Shown: positions 17,772 to 26,863, counted from the first letter of the stretch. The stretch: 64,000 nucleotides of DNA from Halobacillus ihumii (GCF_902726645.1 NZ_CACVAO010000001.1:3358636-3422635), one strand, 5' to 3'. Numbers and translations: made by a program. Notes: a model not told the origin generated them from the sequence alone.

Positions 17772-17806
17772 AAAAAAGGGGCAGCTGTAAATAGCTTGCC
17801 CCATTG
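17772..17806 (-). terminator. Terminator of guaC
   Basis: Read on the minus strand, GGGGCAAGCT pairs with AGCTGCCCC, followed by TTTTTT (A-run at 17772-17777). It lies just after the guaC stop. Confidence 0.8.
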
Positions 17807-17810
17807 TCGA

Positions 17811-18794
17811 CTAATAAACTTTGTCCCCATTAAAAATGGAATTTTTCACAACGACATAATCGACATTTCGAATCGCCTCAAGTTTGCTTCCTCCAGCGTA
17901 TGAAATAGCCGACTGTAGATCTTGTTCCATTTCTTCCAGTGTATCTTTTAAGGAACCTTTGTGCTCTACATACATTTTTTTACCTTCAACATTTTTCTTT
18001 TCACCTTTTTGAAATTCAGAGGCAGAGCCGAAATATTCTTTGTACAGCTTCCCCTCTTTTTCAGTAGTTTCACCTGGAGATTCCTCGTGGCCCGCAAACA
18101 AGGATCCGATCATGACTATGGAAGCGCCAAATCGAATCGATTTCGCAATATCTCCATGTGTACGAATGCCGCCATCTGCAATAATCGGTTTGCTGGCCGC
18201 TTTTGCACACCAGCGTAACGCTGCTAATTGCCAGCCGCCTGTTCCGAATCCAGTTTTAATCTTCGTAATACATACCTTTCCAGGTCCGATGCCGACTTTC
18301 GTTGCATCTGCTCCCGCATGTTCCAATTCTCTTACTGCTTCTGGAGTCCCGACATTGCCGGCAATTACAAAGGATTGAGGGAGTTGTGCTTTAATATATT
18401 GAATCATCTCGATTACGGCATTGGAATGACCGTGGGCAATATCAATCGTTATAAATTCAGGAGTGATGTGTTCGGCTGCCAGCTGCTGGATGAATTCGTA
18501 TTCTTCTCGCTTGACGCCGACACTGATTGAAGCGATTAAGCCTCGTGATTGCATATCTTTAATAAAAGCAAGACGTTTTTCTGGTTCAAAACGGTGCATC
18601 ACATAGAAGTAGCCGCCTTCCGCTAAAGACAGAGCGACTTCCTCATCGATGATCGTTTGCATATTGGCTGGCACGACAGGTAATTTAAATGTATATCCGC
18701 CAAAGCTTACTGATGGATCACATTCAGATCGGCTATTTACCACACATTTTGCAGGAATTAATTGAATATCTTCGTAATCAAACACATTTTCCAT
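17811..18794 (-). CDS. guaC: GMP reductase
   Basis: 327-residue TIM-barrel enzyme converting GMP to IMP with NADPH in purine salvage. It begins [16 protein letters not shown] like the Bacillus enzyme. GPGKVCITK holds the catalytic Cys (about residue 175), and [12 protein letters not shown] and [12 protein letters not shown] are the phosphate-binding parts shared with IMP dehydrogenase. It lacks the CBS insert, so it is not GuaB. ATG 18794, six bases after GGGGTG, is chosen over the adjacent ATG 18797. A sigma-A promoter and PurR-like boxes lie upstream. Confidence 0.95.
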   Translation of the reverse strand: MENVFDYEDIQLIPAKCVVNSRSECDPSVSFGGYTFKLPVVPANMQTIIDEEVALSLAEGGYFYVMHRFEPEKRLAFIKDMQSRGLIASISVGVKREEYEFIQQLAAEHITPEFITIDIAHGHSNAVIEMIQYIKAQLPQSFVIAGNVGTPEAVRELEHAGADATKVGIGPGKVCITKIKTGFGTGGWQLAALRWCAKAASKPIIADGGIRTHGDIAKSIRFGASIVMIGSLFAGHEESPGETTEKEGKLYKEYFGSASEFQKGEKKNVEGKKMYVEHKGSLKDTLEEMEQDLQSAISYAGGSKLEAIRNVDYVVVKNSIFNGDKVY

Positions 18795-18807
18795 CATTCA
18801 CACCCCT

Positions 18808-18885
18808 AAAAACGAATGTTTTATTGTTTTGGATAAAAATTGTTCGTACATTAGTTAATTTACACGATACAAGTTAAAATGTCAA
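18808..18885 (-). promoter_or_regulatory. guaC promoter and paired PurBox-like sites
   Basis: On the minus strand, TTGACA (18880-18885) and TAAATT (18857-18862) are 17 bases apart, a good sigma-A promoter. Downstream are two inverted CGAA-centred boxes, ACGAACAAT (CGAA at 18843-18846) and the mirror ACATTCGTTTTT (TTCG at 18813-18816). They resemble the paired PurBoxes of PurR, with 26 bases between the cores. guaC belongs to the PurR regulon in B. subtilis, so the reading is consistent. Confidence 0.65.
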
Positions 18886-18901
18886 AGCTATGAGTTAAAA
18901 A

Positions 18902-19699
18902 TTACTGCGCATCGTCCAGCCAGTTGTAATAAAGGGTTGATGAATCGGCCATGACTTCTTTTCTCACAATTTGAATAAACGCCTCTTTGAGACCTCCGTA
19001 AAAATAGCCGAGGAATGTTTTCTTAATGGTGCCTTGGCGCTGTGCGAACACTGCCCGCTTAAATGTACGATTGATCTGTTCGATGTACCATTCGATAGGC
19101 TGCGTAAGGTTTACTTTTTGATAGGCGTGTTGAGCACTTTTCCAGGCTGATAAAATATCGTTTGGAGTTAAAAAAGGTCGGGTAACGGTAAGGAAGGATT
19201 CAGGTATGTAAGAGGGAAGGTAATCAGCATCTATGACTGGCGGGCACTGTTTGATTTCCTCTTCTGCGGGTATTTCTTCAGGAGCTGCTTGTTCGTTTGA
19301 GGGTGTATCGTGAGAATTGTTTACTGAAGAAGGGGCTGCAGTTTTCGTTTCTACTTCCGGTAATTCCTCAATTCCTTCTGCCTGAAACACGAGGATATTA
19401 ACGCCGCGTTTTCCGTTCGTCCTTAGGGTGGGTACTCGCTTGAGCAGGCCATTCTTTTCCAAACAATTAATTGCTCGTATCACTGTACTGCGGCTTTTAT
19501 TTGTTTTTTTCTGAATGGTTTCCACTTTTGCAAAAGATACCCCAGGAAACTTAACTGAATGACGCCATATATATTTTAAAATAGTAAGAGTTCCTTCTGA
19601 TAACGATTGTTTGTGATGAAACAGGAAGGCCCGTACACGGAGGTCAAGTTCTTTTTTACTGGGGAAAGATTGAAGGCTGCGGATTTCTGCTATATTCAT
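18902..19699 (-). CDS. HTH-domain protein, replication-initiator-like N-terminus
   Basis: 265 residues. The N-terminal winged helix (LTILKYIWRHSVKFPG, then VETIQKKTNKSRSTVIRAINCLEKNGLL) is followed by an acidic, Pro/Glu-rich linker (about residues 115-160). The C-terminal helical part contains SAWKSAQHAYQK and FLGYFYGGLKEAF. It looks like Bacillus HTH proteins resembling plasmid or phage replication regulators. Its role is unknown. RBS GAGGAATT precedes ATG 19699. Confidence 0.65.
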   Translation of the reverse strand: MNIAEIRSLQSFPSKKELDLRVRAFLFHHKQSLSEGTLTILKYIWRHSVKFPGVSFAKVETIQKKTNKSRSTVIRAINCLEKNGLLKRVPTLRTNGKRGVNILVFQAEGIEELPEVETKTAAPSSVNNSHDTPSNEQAAPEEIPAEEEIKQCPPVIDADYLPSYIPESFLTVTRPFLTPNDILSAWKSAQHAYQKVNLTQPIEWYIEQINRTFKRAVFAQRQGTIKKTFLGYFYGGLKEAFIQIVRKEVMADSSTLYYNWLDDAQ

Positions 19700-20225
19700 T
19701 TCTGGAATTCCTCATTTCGACTGTTCTTATATCTATAATCGAAACAGGTGTAGTAGTAGGTGTCGTGATCGGTCATTTTTTTAAAAAATCTTTGGGATTT
19801 ATGGTGGTTGTAGTTGTCTGTATTTACTTCAAATCTTTTTATCATCATTGTTTACTCTATGTTTCCGAGCATATTTTTGCCCTATAAGTCCTTATATAGC
19901 AGTGTTTTTCGCAGGTTGGTACCGTGTCATCTAGGGTGTCAGATTAGGTGTCAAAGGATAGGGAAAGATGTTTGGAAATTCGCTTTACAGATAGGATGGA
20001 GTTGTTACATTTTCGAACAAGTTCAAGTTTTTATAGTCTGCCGGAATTTTTTAGGTTGTGGATGATCCAACTGTTGATTGACAATATAGTTGCTCCGCAA
20101 TCGGGCAAGATTCTGGAATAACTGTGTTAAACATACAGACGAAATTTCAAAGAATAATTAACTTCACATACAGTTTGCGTTAGTCGAATATAATTTAACT
20201 ATTGAAACTAACTAGGGGTGAATAT
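19700..20225. other. 526-base gap without a supported gene
   Basis: AT-rich, with many stops in all frames. A short hydrophobic run (GVVVGVVIGHFF-like, around 19746-19790) is readable on the plus strand but has no start or ribosome site and may be a remnant. The promoter of the DUF2935 gene presumably lies near its right end. Confidence 0.4.
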
Positions 20226-21017
20226 ATGGCTAATGCGTTTGTTTCACGCTCACTGGATGAAATTCGTTTCTGGTCCAGGATTATGAAAGAGCATGCTTTA
20301 TTTTTAAGTCTCGGATTTAACTTTAATGATACAAAGTTAATCCAAGAAGCACAGCAATTTATTGATTTATTTGAACGAATTGAACAAGAATTAAGTAGCT
20401 TTTCCTAAAATTCCGAACCCCAACGAATCGCAAATTTCAATATTCAAGTGTATCAAGCCGCTACTTCCATATGGGCATATAAACGGAAGGTTCTAGGTTT
20501 ATCATTACGTTGTGAGGTTAGATCCAACAACTATCCGTTATTACTTGATCACACAAGCCGTGAAGCAGCATACTTTGCTAAACGATTAAAGGATTTAAAT
20601 GAAGGGAAGTTGCAACCGCTGCCTGAAACTATTATAAAAGAGAATGTTTTCTTTCTAAGAATAATGGCAGACCACTCTAAGTTCATAGGTCACCTTCTCG
20701 ATCCTTCTGAAAGGAAATTAGTTGATCAAGCTCGGGAATTCAGTCATGATTTTGATCAACTAGTATTTCAAGCCATAGATATGGACTCAATGCGACCTCA
20801 ATCAGAAACAGTACCACTTTTAGACCAATTTTTAGATCAAAACCGTGTTTCAGTAGCCTCTTTACGTGAGTTCAAGAAAACCGCAAGTGAATTAATAGAG
20901 GAATGTAAAATTAAAAGTAATATTCACCCACTTCTAGCAGACCATGTATTCCGTGAAGCTGACAGATTCTTGCACATTATTGATATGTTTGACGAAAGCC
21001 TTACTTCAGATAAATAG
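20226..21017 (+). pseudogene. DUF2935 family protein broken by an in-frame stop
   Basis: ATG 20226 follows AGGGGTGA. Codons 1-60 read MANAFVSRSLDEIRFWSRIM through ELSSFS, then TAA at 20406-20408. Reading on in the same frame gives NSEPQRIANFNIQVYQAATS and the rest of the protein (LDHTSREAAYFAKRL, LADHVFREADRFL) to 21017. The DUF2935 family has two copies of this metal-binding helical domain in about 265 residues, and the stop stands where Glu (GAA) is expected. It is therefore a single-base nonsense change with everything else preserved, so recent or possibly a sequence error. Function unknown. Confidence 0.85.
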
Positions 21018-21057
21018 TAGGTTATTAAGCTAATAGAAGTATCTTGCTTTTTTAAGA

Positions 21058-21140
21058 ACGGGCGCATTTCCGTAAATAAAGGATTTGCGCTTTTTTTGCA
21101 TGAATGGACCATATTGTGGAATAAGCAGGAATTTTAAAAA
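21058..21140. repeat. Intergenic repeat family 2, copy A
   Basis: GGGCGCATTTCC, a short spacer, GGATTTGCGC and a T-run make an imperfect hairpin that can also end the upstream gene. It is followed by AATGGACCATATTGTGGAAT and AAGCAGGA. The same plan (GGGCGC hairpin, then ATTGTGAAATAAGCAGGA) recurs at 23489-23565, with looser copies at 24854, 25271 and 27247. Confidence 0.55.
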
Positions 21141-21179
21141 GGAAAGCAGAAGTAATTGTAGTTAGGGGAAACATTTAAT

Positions 21180-21838
21180 CTAAATGTGATTCGAATTCCT
21201 TTCGTAATCTTGTTGATTATCTAAAAGTTGATTTTCAACTTATTTTTTTGGATTGTCCCGGTCACGGGAAAACACCGTCTTTAAACCAGGAAGAAGATTA
21301 TATCTTTTCTGCTTTGGTTAAGGGGATTGACCAAGTAGTTAAACAGATAGACAATGGACCAATTTATATGCTGGGACATTCTTGGGGAGCAGAATATAGC
21401 ACTAAATTACGCAAAAAAATATCAGGAAAAGGTAGAAGGTCTAATATTAATCGACGGGGGTTACGTGTTTCCTGAGCATGAAGAAGGAATGACGAAAGAG
21501 AAGGCGCTTACTGCTTGGGAGGAATATATTGAATCTGGTGTTTATTCTTCTTGGGAAGATGTTGTTGACACTTATAAAACATATAAAACATATAAAACAT
21601 ATAAAACAAGAAAATGGGACGACCAGCTTGACCAAATAATAACCTCAAACTTTATCAAGCGAAATGGTAAATTTACTTTAAAAGCAAATAGTTTTAGTCT
21701 TTTGTCAACGATAAAAAAAGGGATTGAAAGAATTAAAGTTGTAGGGCTAATAACACAAAGCACAATTTGCATTGGGACTCACCAAAAAAAGTATCAGATG
21801 AAATAATCGAGTGGATATCGAGTTTAAAATCAACATAA
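21180..21838 (+). pseudogene. Degraded alpha/beta hydrolase
   Basis: Frame 1 reads LDCPGHGKTP, then GPIYMLGHSWGAE (the nucleophile elbow). The frame shifts near 21395, and the second frame continues ALNYAKKYQEKVEGLILIDG. A third frame gives HNLHWDSPKKVSDEIIEW to the stop at 21836-21838, carrying the terminal catalytic His. The N-terminal oxyanion region before 21180 is absent. At 21571-21608 a tandem 9-base ACATATAAA repeat encodes TYKTYKTYK, probably slippage in a decaying gene. There are at least two frame breaks plus a 5' loss, so no functional enzyme is expected. Confidence 0.8.
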
Positions 21839-22052
21839 ATGTTATAAACAATAGTGCGCTATTGTGAAACAAAAGTAAGAGAAATGGTACATATTAGTCA
21901 TTATAATAAGTAGCATCCCTTATTTTTTAATATTTTACGCTTGAGGATCGATAATAAAGCTGTTTAAAAATAGACACGTAAACCCCCATACTGTCGTTTT
22001 TTAACAATTTTACTTCCGAAATGACACAGTCTCGACAATACAGAATGAAACA

Positions 22053-22079
22053 AGGCTGCCGAGACTTTCTCGACAGCCT
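22053..22079. terminator. Hairpin, probable terminator
   Basis: AGGCTGCCGAG (22053-22063) pairs, with one mismatch, with CTCGACAGCCT (22069-22079). The loop word GACTTTCTCGACAG also occurs in the hairpin at 26794-26832. No strong T-tail is present. The rest of 21839-22158 shows no gene. Confidence 0.5.
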
Positions 22080-22158
22080 GAAATTAGAGATTCTGTTTCT
22101 GGTTTTTTGCTTTGTTATCTGAAATGGGTGCAGATTCTAGGAGCCAAGTTTGCAAACA

Positions 22159-22371
22159 TTACTTGTTTCTTTTTAACTTCTCTTTAAGTGAATTTAACTC
22201 AGCTTTTCTCTCTTTTGTCCTTTTTTTATCTGATCTAATTGTAAAATCAAGGACATCGCCTTCCACGACATTCTCTGGAATTAACGCTAGAGGTACCTGA
22301 AATGTCTTCTTATCGTATTCAATTGTAGCCAAATCATCTTCTATCCGTTCTAAAATAATCAATTTGTTCAT
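22159..22371 (-). CDS. DUF3006 domain protein
   Basis: 70-residue protein (MNKLIILERIEDDLATIEYD, then FQVPLALIPENVVEGDVLDFTI and a Lys/Arg-rich tail) typical of DUF3006. These small proteins are commonly encoded next to secreted ComEC/Rec2-type metallo-hydrolases, as here, but in this window the two genes are divergent rather than in one operon. ATG 22371 lies about 12 bases after GGAGGG. Confidence 0.82.
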   Translation of the reverse strand: MNKLIILERIEDDLATIEYDKKTFQVPLALIPENVVEGDVLDFTIRSDKKRTKERKAELNSLKEKLKRNK

Positions 22372-22539
22372 GGTAACAAAGGACCCTCCTTTATATCTCC
22401 TCGAAACAAGCATAGCAAAACAAAGTAAATGTTATAACTTAAAACCTTATAATTATTTTAACATTCCTGTCTTTGAAAGCTCACAAACAAATAGTAACTT
22501 TACTAGTGTAGTGAACAATATAAAAAGGAGGACGTTCAA

Positions 22540-23406
22540 ATGAAACTGAATTGTCAAGGAAAATTTTTATTGGCCTTATTTTTAGTTTTGGGATTCTTTT
22601 TTCCAATGCAAGAGGCTTACGCTGCTTCTAATCTTCAGGTGCATTTTATTGATGTCGGTCAAGGCGATGCCTCTTTAATTGAACTACCGAATGGGGAGAA
22701 CTTACTTATTGATGCTGGTGACAACTATGAAGGGGACACCGTTGTCAACTATATTCAACAGGAAGGTGTTTCTCATCTAGAATATGTTGTTGGTACACAT
22801 CCTCACGCCGACCATATTGGGGGGTTAGATGATGTTATTTATTCAATAAGCGTGGAGAAGGTGTACATGCCAGATAAAACTTACACATCTCAAACCTATG
22901 AAGACGTCCTTAATGCTATGGATGACAGAGGTGTTTCGCTATATGAAGCGCAAGCAGGAGTGGCTTTGGTCAATCAAAGGGTCGACGGTAAGAACTTAAA
23001 GGTATACATGGTCGCTCCAGTTTATGAAGACGATTACTCAGATACTAATAATTGGTCAACTGTCATTAAAGTAGAGTATGGGTCCACTTCTTTCCTATTT
23101 ACAGGAGATGCAGAAGAAACAGCAGAAATAGATATGATTAACACGGGACAGAACTTGAATGCGGATATCTTAAAAGTTGGTCACCACGGTAGTGATTCGT
23201 CTTCATCGAAAGCATTTTTGGATGCAGTGGATCCTTCAGTAGCCGTCATTTCAGTCGGTGTAGGCAATTCATACGGCCATCCTGAGTCAACCGTTATTAA
23301 TCGACTCAAAAATCATGTGGATAGCATTTATCGTACAGATGTAAATGGAACAGTTGTCTTTACGACTTCTGGCAGTGGCTGGTTAGTTAACAAACAACCT
23401 TGGTGA
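22540..23406 (+). CDS. Secreted ComEC/Rec2-type MBL-fold metallo-hydrolase
   Basis: 288 residues. The signal peptide (hydrophobic residues 8-22, AYAA cleavage region near 29) is followed by a metallo-beta-lactamase fold matching the C-terminal domain of ComEC. VHFIDVGQGDASLIELPNG is followed by THPHADH (metal ligands at residues 87-92), LFTGDAEE and KVGHHGSDSSSS. The family probably hydrolyses phosphodiesters and may act on extracellular DNA, but this is not proven. A strong AAGGAGG site precedes ATG 22540. Confidence 0.88.
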   Translation: MKLNCQGKFLLALFLVLGFFFPMQEAYAASNLQVHFIDVGQGDASLIELPNGENLLIDAGDNYEGDTVVNYIQQEGVSHLEYVVGTHPHADHIGGLDDVIYSISVEKVYMPDKTYTSQTYEDVLNAMDDRGVSLYEAQAGVALVNQRVDGKNLKVYMVAPVYEDDYSDTNNWSTVIKVEYGSTSFLFTGDAEETAEIDMINTGQNLNADILKVGHHGSDSSSSKAFLDAVDPSVAVISVGVGNSYGHPESTVINRLKNHVDSIYRTDVNGTVVFTTSGSGWLVNKQPW

Positions 23407-23488
23407 TAGGTGGTCAGCCAACAACGCAATTTTATATTCTATATTAAATGGCAAGTAAGAATTATGCTCTTTATTTATGAATACGATA

Positions 23489-23565
23489 GGGGCGCTTTTC
23501 CCTAATAAGGATAAGCGTCAATTTCACATATAAAGGTTATATTGTGAAATAAGCAGGATTTTTGT
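23489..23565. repeat. Intergenic repeat family 2, copy B
   Basis: AGGGGCGCTTTTCC, CTAATAAGGATAAGCGTC and TTATATTGTGAAATAAGCAG parallel copy A at 21058-21140 in order and spacing. It lies between the MBL gene and the zinc-ribbon gene. Confidence 0.5.
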
Positions 23566-23610
23566 TCAGTAATATAGAAAAAGCCATTTGAGAAAAAAGG
23601 AGTGGATAAC

Positions 23611-23790
23611 TTGAACACTGAAAAACACTGTCCGAATTGCAATGGAAATGAATTTGAAGAAGCAATAGATTTTATGCCAATTAAACCTAAAAAGACCTCT
23701 TTGAGCGGATCTAATAAAATCTATACTTTTTGTTTGAATTGCGGGGAAGTTGCTTCAATAAGAATAGAAAATCCAGAAAAATTTAGATAA
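23611..23790 (+). CDS. Small zinc-ribbon protein, 59 aa
   Basis: TTG 23611 follows AAAAAAGGAG at spacing 8; the frame's earlier GTG at 23602 falls within the ribosome-site region. CPNC near the N-terminus and CLNC in the second half form a four-Cys zinc ribbon. Function unknown. Confidence 0.65.
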   Translation: MNTEKHCPNCNGNEFEEAIDFMPIKPKKTSLSGSNKIYTFCLNCGEVASIRIENPEKFR

Positions 23791-23952
23791 TGATGACTTT
23801 AAATTCGGTTATACCAGCTAATTGCAGAAAAAATATTCCGTAAAAGGGTGCAAATCGGCAATAAGTGAAGAGGTTTTTTCTTCTGCTAGTAAAGTGAGAC
23901 AATTGCAACTAAGAAGAAAAACTTCAAAGTAAGATTTAAAGGACGGTTCTTG

Positions 23953-24156
23953 ATGAAAAATCATATAAAGGTAAATGGGAAGCTTCTTCAGACAAACAAA
24001 CGTTTTTCACAATTGAAAGAGAGGCAAAAAAACTGGATCCCTTATGGTGAAGTGAAAAAGTACGTTTTTCGTAAAACCACGAAGATAGTAAAATCCTTTG
24101 AAAAACAATACCCCGAGTTGAGTGCGGAAATTGAAGCTGATCATACGGAGAAATAA
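23953..24156 (+). CDS. Small basic hypothetical protein, 67 aa
   Basis: ATG 23953 is preceded by AAAGGACGG. The product is Lys-rich (RFSQLKERQKNWIPYGEVKK, FRKTTKIVKSFEKQY) with no membrane segment. No family was recognised. It lies among degraded genes, so it may itself be a remnant. Confidence 0.45.
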   Translation: MKNHIKVNGKLLQTNKRFSQLKERQKNWIPYGEVKKYVFRKTTKIVKSFEKQYPELSAEIEADHTEK

Positions 24157-24223
24157 TGTAAAACAGAGTAATAAGTCCTGTTAGGAAAACCAAGTAATAC
24201 CAGAATGAGGAGATTTTAAGTTA

Positions 24224-24711
24224 TATGTGGAAAGGAGAAATGCTTCATAAAGATTCAACGGGACAGGAAGTGATGGTTTCTCCAGTCAAACACATGATGA
24301 TGGGAGCAGGAAAAACCTTTTTCCATGACTGAAAAGGCAGAATTTGAGCCTGAAGTTCAGTTTTCCAATGTTCAGGTCAAGGAAAGTGGCGAGTGGAATC
24401 TAGTTGCCGAACCCAAGGAAATGAAAGCACCACTTATCGTTAGACAAGAGGTAGCAGTATATGATGTCCATGGCAATAAAGGGGATGTGCTCAATTTGCC
24501 AAAAGCCGATGGTATGACACCGTGGTTATATATCATGGATGGCAATGCTGAAGTTGAAGGGCATTCATTAGAAAAAGGTGATGCAATAACGGGAGAGAAA
24601 GATGAAGTTTCAACTGTTACTTTATTGGAAGATACAACACTTGTCCTATTTCTTGTTAACTTAAATGCAGAAATGACCTTTGCGGGTAACTTTAGTGGGA
24701 TAAAAAAATAA
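24224..24711 (+). pseudogene. Broken pirin-family (cupin) gene
   Basis: From ATG 24224, MWKGEMLHKDSTGQEVMVSP continues to KTFFHD and a TGA at 24329-24331, resembling the end of a pirin N-terminal cupin. A different frame from 24325 then gives EPEVQFSNVQVKESGEWNLV, VAVYDVHGNKGDVLNLP and HSLEKGDAITGE, a C-terminal cupin. The N-terminal part of the first cupin is missing and the halves are out of frame. Pirins are iron-binding quercetinase-like or regulatory proteins. The downstream half might still be translated from ATG 24325, but no ribosome site is evident. Confidence 0.65.
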
Positions 24712-24853
24712 GGTATTAATTAACCTAGTGGGGTTACTTCATGACCCCATTATCAATTGCCTCACTGATTTATGTTAGGAGAAATACGAAAGGGATCTAC
24801 CGGTGCTTTGAGTGTTGTCCTGTTCGTGTTCATAACAAATTTATGCATGTTCC

Positions 24854-24910
24854 GCGGGCGCGTTTATCGAATAACGCGTCTATTTAAATGGACCAGATTG
24901 AGAAGTTTTA
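24854..24910. repeat. Intergenic repeat family 2, copy C (degenerate)
   Basis: GCGGGCGCG, ATAACGCGTC and AAATGGACCAGATTGAGAAG follow the plan of copy A but with a shorter 3' part. Confidence 0.35.
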
Positions 24911-25204
24911 TTTTGGAATGGGAGGATCAAATATTATAAATAATAGTGTAACGCTTAATGCAGCTAAAAGCCACGCTACCCAAGGCTTCCATTGATGAAT
25001 AGGTAATATAGAGAATGTTATTAGGTTGAAAATAAAAGACCAAGTAAGTGACCATCCGTAATGATGGGTAATACTTTGGTTATAATAAGCTATTGTTTCA
25101 ACGGCTTGGTAAACCAGAGACCAAACGATTATCCAACATACTTTTTTTAATATTGACTTAGGAAATCTCCCTAAATACACAACAATGACGAAAGGGCTAA
25201 TCAA
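24908..25204 (-). pseudogene. N-terminally truncated CBO0543-type membrane protein
   Basis: A 98-codon frame from TTG 25204, with hydrophobic segments and TAYYNQSITHHYGWSLTWSF-type sequence (as ETIAYYNQSITHHYGWSLTW), plus LPIHQWKPWVAWLL and FIIFDPP near the end. This is the C-terminal half of the CBO0543 membrane family, normally about 150-170 residues. The frame stays open upstream for only about 15 codons and no start or RBS is convincing. Probably a remnant. Confidence 0.45.
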
Positions 25205-25270
25205 AAATGTTCTTGACAGTACACAAAAGAAAGAATAAATTCACATATTTTGAATTCAAGTCTTAAACAT

Positions 25271-25320
25271 AGGGCGCAATACTGAAGTAACAAGGGTTGT
25301 GCCTTATTGCTAAAAAAAGG
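25271..25320. repeat. Intergenic repeat family 2, copy D (degenerate)
   Basis: AGGGCGCAATACTG, AAGGGTTGTGCCTTATTGC and an A-run form a hairpin of the same general plan. It lacks the AAGCAGGA tail. Confidence 0.3.
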
Positions 25321-25386
25321 AAAAAGAACGAAACCTTATCGAACTGAACGATACAACATAAAATTAGGCAAGGGAGGTAGTTTGAT

Positions 25387-25745
25387 TTGAAGATTTATGA
25401 TGGGAAGCAGATTTATGAATTATGGGTATAGGCTTGGAATGAAAATGTTTCTTTACTTGATGAAATAACATCTTCTGATTGCATGGTTCATCAGGAAAGA
25501 ACTGATGGGAAATATTCGGATGATAGAAAAGGTTCAGAAGCATTAAAGGGAATCATTACGGATGGATGTGCGTTTTTTGATGATGTAAGAATGACGATTG
25601 AAGTGGATCCTATCGTAGAGAAATCATACGTATCAGCACGTTGGAAGGCCAGGGGGACTTTATTGATCCGGTCCACAAAACTGTTCCTCCCTACAGTTAA
25701 AAACATCAGTAGGTTCATTCATTGTTCAACATCTATTATGGTATA
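25387..25745 (+). pseudogene. SnoaL-like / ester cyclase family gene with nonsense codon and lost 3' end
   Basis: TTG 25387 follows GGGAGG. The frame reads MKIYDGKQIYELWV, then TAG at 25429-25431 where Gln is expected, and continues in frame with AWNENVSLLDEITSSDCMVH and MTIEVDPIVEKSYVSARWKARGT. After that the family's usual FTGTDFLRIENGKI-type segment is missing. The NTF2-like fold is recognisable, but the gene is broken at both points. It precedes the STAS gene with 35 bases between. Confidence 0.65.
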
Positions 25746-25780
25746 ATTTAAAAAATGAGAATGAGAATGGGGCGATTCAT

Positions 25781-26614
25781 ATGGAACTGACTTATAACTA
25801 TTCAGATCAACTCAAAGAATTTTTCGAGAAAAATAGTCAAATCTTTGAACAAACCCTTTTATACGAAGCGGTGAATGTCAAAGATAAGATTGATGAAATC
25901 CTGAGAGTGGGTAACATCGACCTTGTTCACAATGCCCATATCTTAGTTGTTTATGTCATTAATGGTGAAGATGAATCATTGAAGAAGTTCGCCGAACAAG
26001 AGGGGATTGCCTGGGCTACCCACTCCATCGCTTTGTCATTCAAATTAGAATGGGTCCATGCTATACGTAGAACGTTGTGGGGATTTATTGAAAAATACTA
26101 TAAATGGAACGAAAATAAGGAATTGGCCGATTTTTTTCAGCTGGAAACAGATATCAATAATCGGGTGGATGAATTTTTGAATACTTTCTTCATTAGTTAT
26201 TCCACATATAAGGACTCATTGATCAATGCTCAACGAGAGTTGGTCGAAACTCTTTCCGTACCTATTATTCCTATCGATCCCTCCATTTGCATTCTTCCTC
26301 TAGTAGGTTCAATGGATTCCAGTCGTGTAGCAATCCTTAAAGATAAAGTTTTAACAAAGGTTTCTGATTTGGGGATAGAAACATTAATCTTGGATTTATC
26401 CGGAATCGCAACGATGGATAATGAAATTATCATTGAATTAATGAAGTGTATAGACGGCATAGCTATGATGGGTTGCAAAACGGTCATCACTGGTTTAAGG
26501 AAAGAAATAGTCAAAGAGATGACAAATACGTGTATCAAGTTCAATTACCATACCGAAACCTTAGGTACCTTGCAGAAAGCGTTAAGTGAACATTTCCCCA
26601 TCCAGCATCATTAG
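25781..26614 (+). CDS. RsbR-type STAS protein
   Basis: 277 residues. A helical N-terminal sensor region (about 1-150, with WVHAIRRTLWGFIEKYYKW) is followed by a C-terminal STAS domain (VPIIPIDPSICILPLVGSMD through TETLGTLQKALSEHF). It resembles RsbR paralogues that build stressosomes controlling the general stress response. The loop DLSGIATMDNEIIIELM has Asn where RsbR proteins have the phosphorylated Thr/Ser (usually MDT or MDS), so RsbT-type phosphorylation at that position appears impossible. No rsbS or rsbT is nearby. Confidence 0.85.
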   Translation: MELTYNYSDQLKEFFEKNSQIFEQTLLYEAVNVKDKIDEILRVGNIDLVHNAHILVVYVINGEDESLKKFAEQEGIAWATHSIALSFKLEWVHAIRRTLWGFIEKYYKWNENKELADFFQLETDINNRVDEFLNTFFISYSTYKDSLINAQRELVETLSVPIIPIDPSICILPLVGSMDSSRVAILKDKVLTKVSDLGIETLILDLSGIATMDNEIIIELMKCIDGIAMMGCKTVITGLRKEIVKEMTNTCIKFNYHTETLGTLQKALSEHFPIQHH

Positions 26615-26793
26615 ATAAAAATGGCCTCCCCCCCCCTTTTTTTTTAAGACACACAAGGATAACAGGTGCAAAAGTTAAACATCGTTTTAACGTTTTTTCC
26701 CAAAGAAGTCTCCCTCTTCAAGCGTGTGAAGGGTGTAGCCCAACGGAAGAACCGTCCCTACGTATTCCTATTATCTATACAGTGAATAAAAAG

Positions 26794-26840
26794 TTTTTCG
26801 GACTGTCGAGACTTTCTCGACAGTCCGAAAAACCTTTTTT
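26794..26840. terminator. Terminator with perfect 18-bp stem
   Basis: Left arm 26794-26811 (TTTTTCGGACTGTCGAGA), loop CTT, right arm 26815-26832, then ACCTTTTTT. It can serve the STAS gene and the small minus-strand gene at 26864-26953. Confidence 0.85.
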
Positions 26841-26863
26841 ACCTATAGTTCTAGATCAAACCT

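Noticed and set aside
18800..18900. Purine riboswitch before guaC
   Set aside because: The leader is too short and lacks the three-way junction; paired PurBoxes explain the conserved words better.
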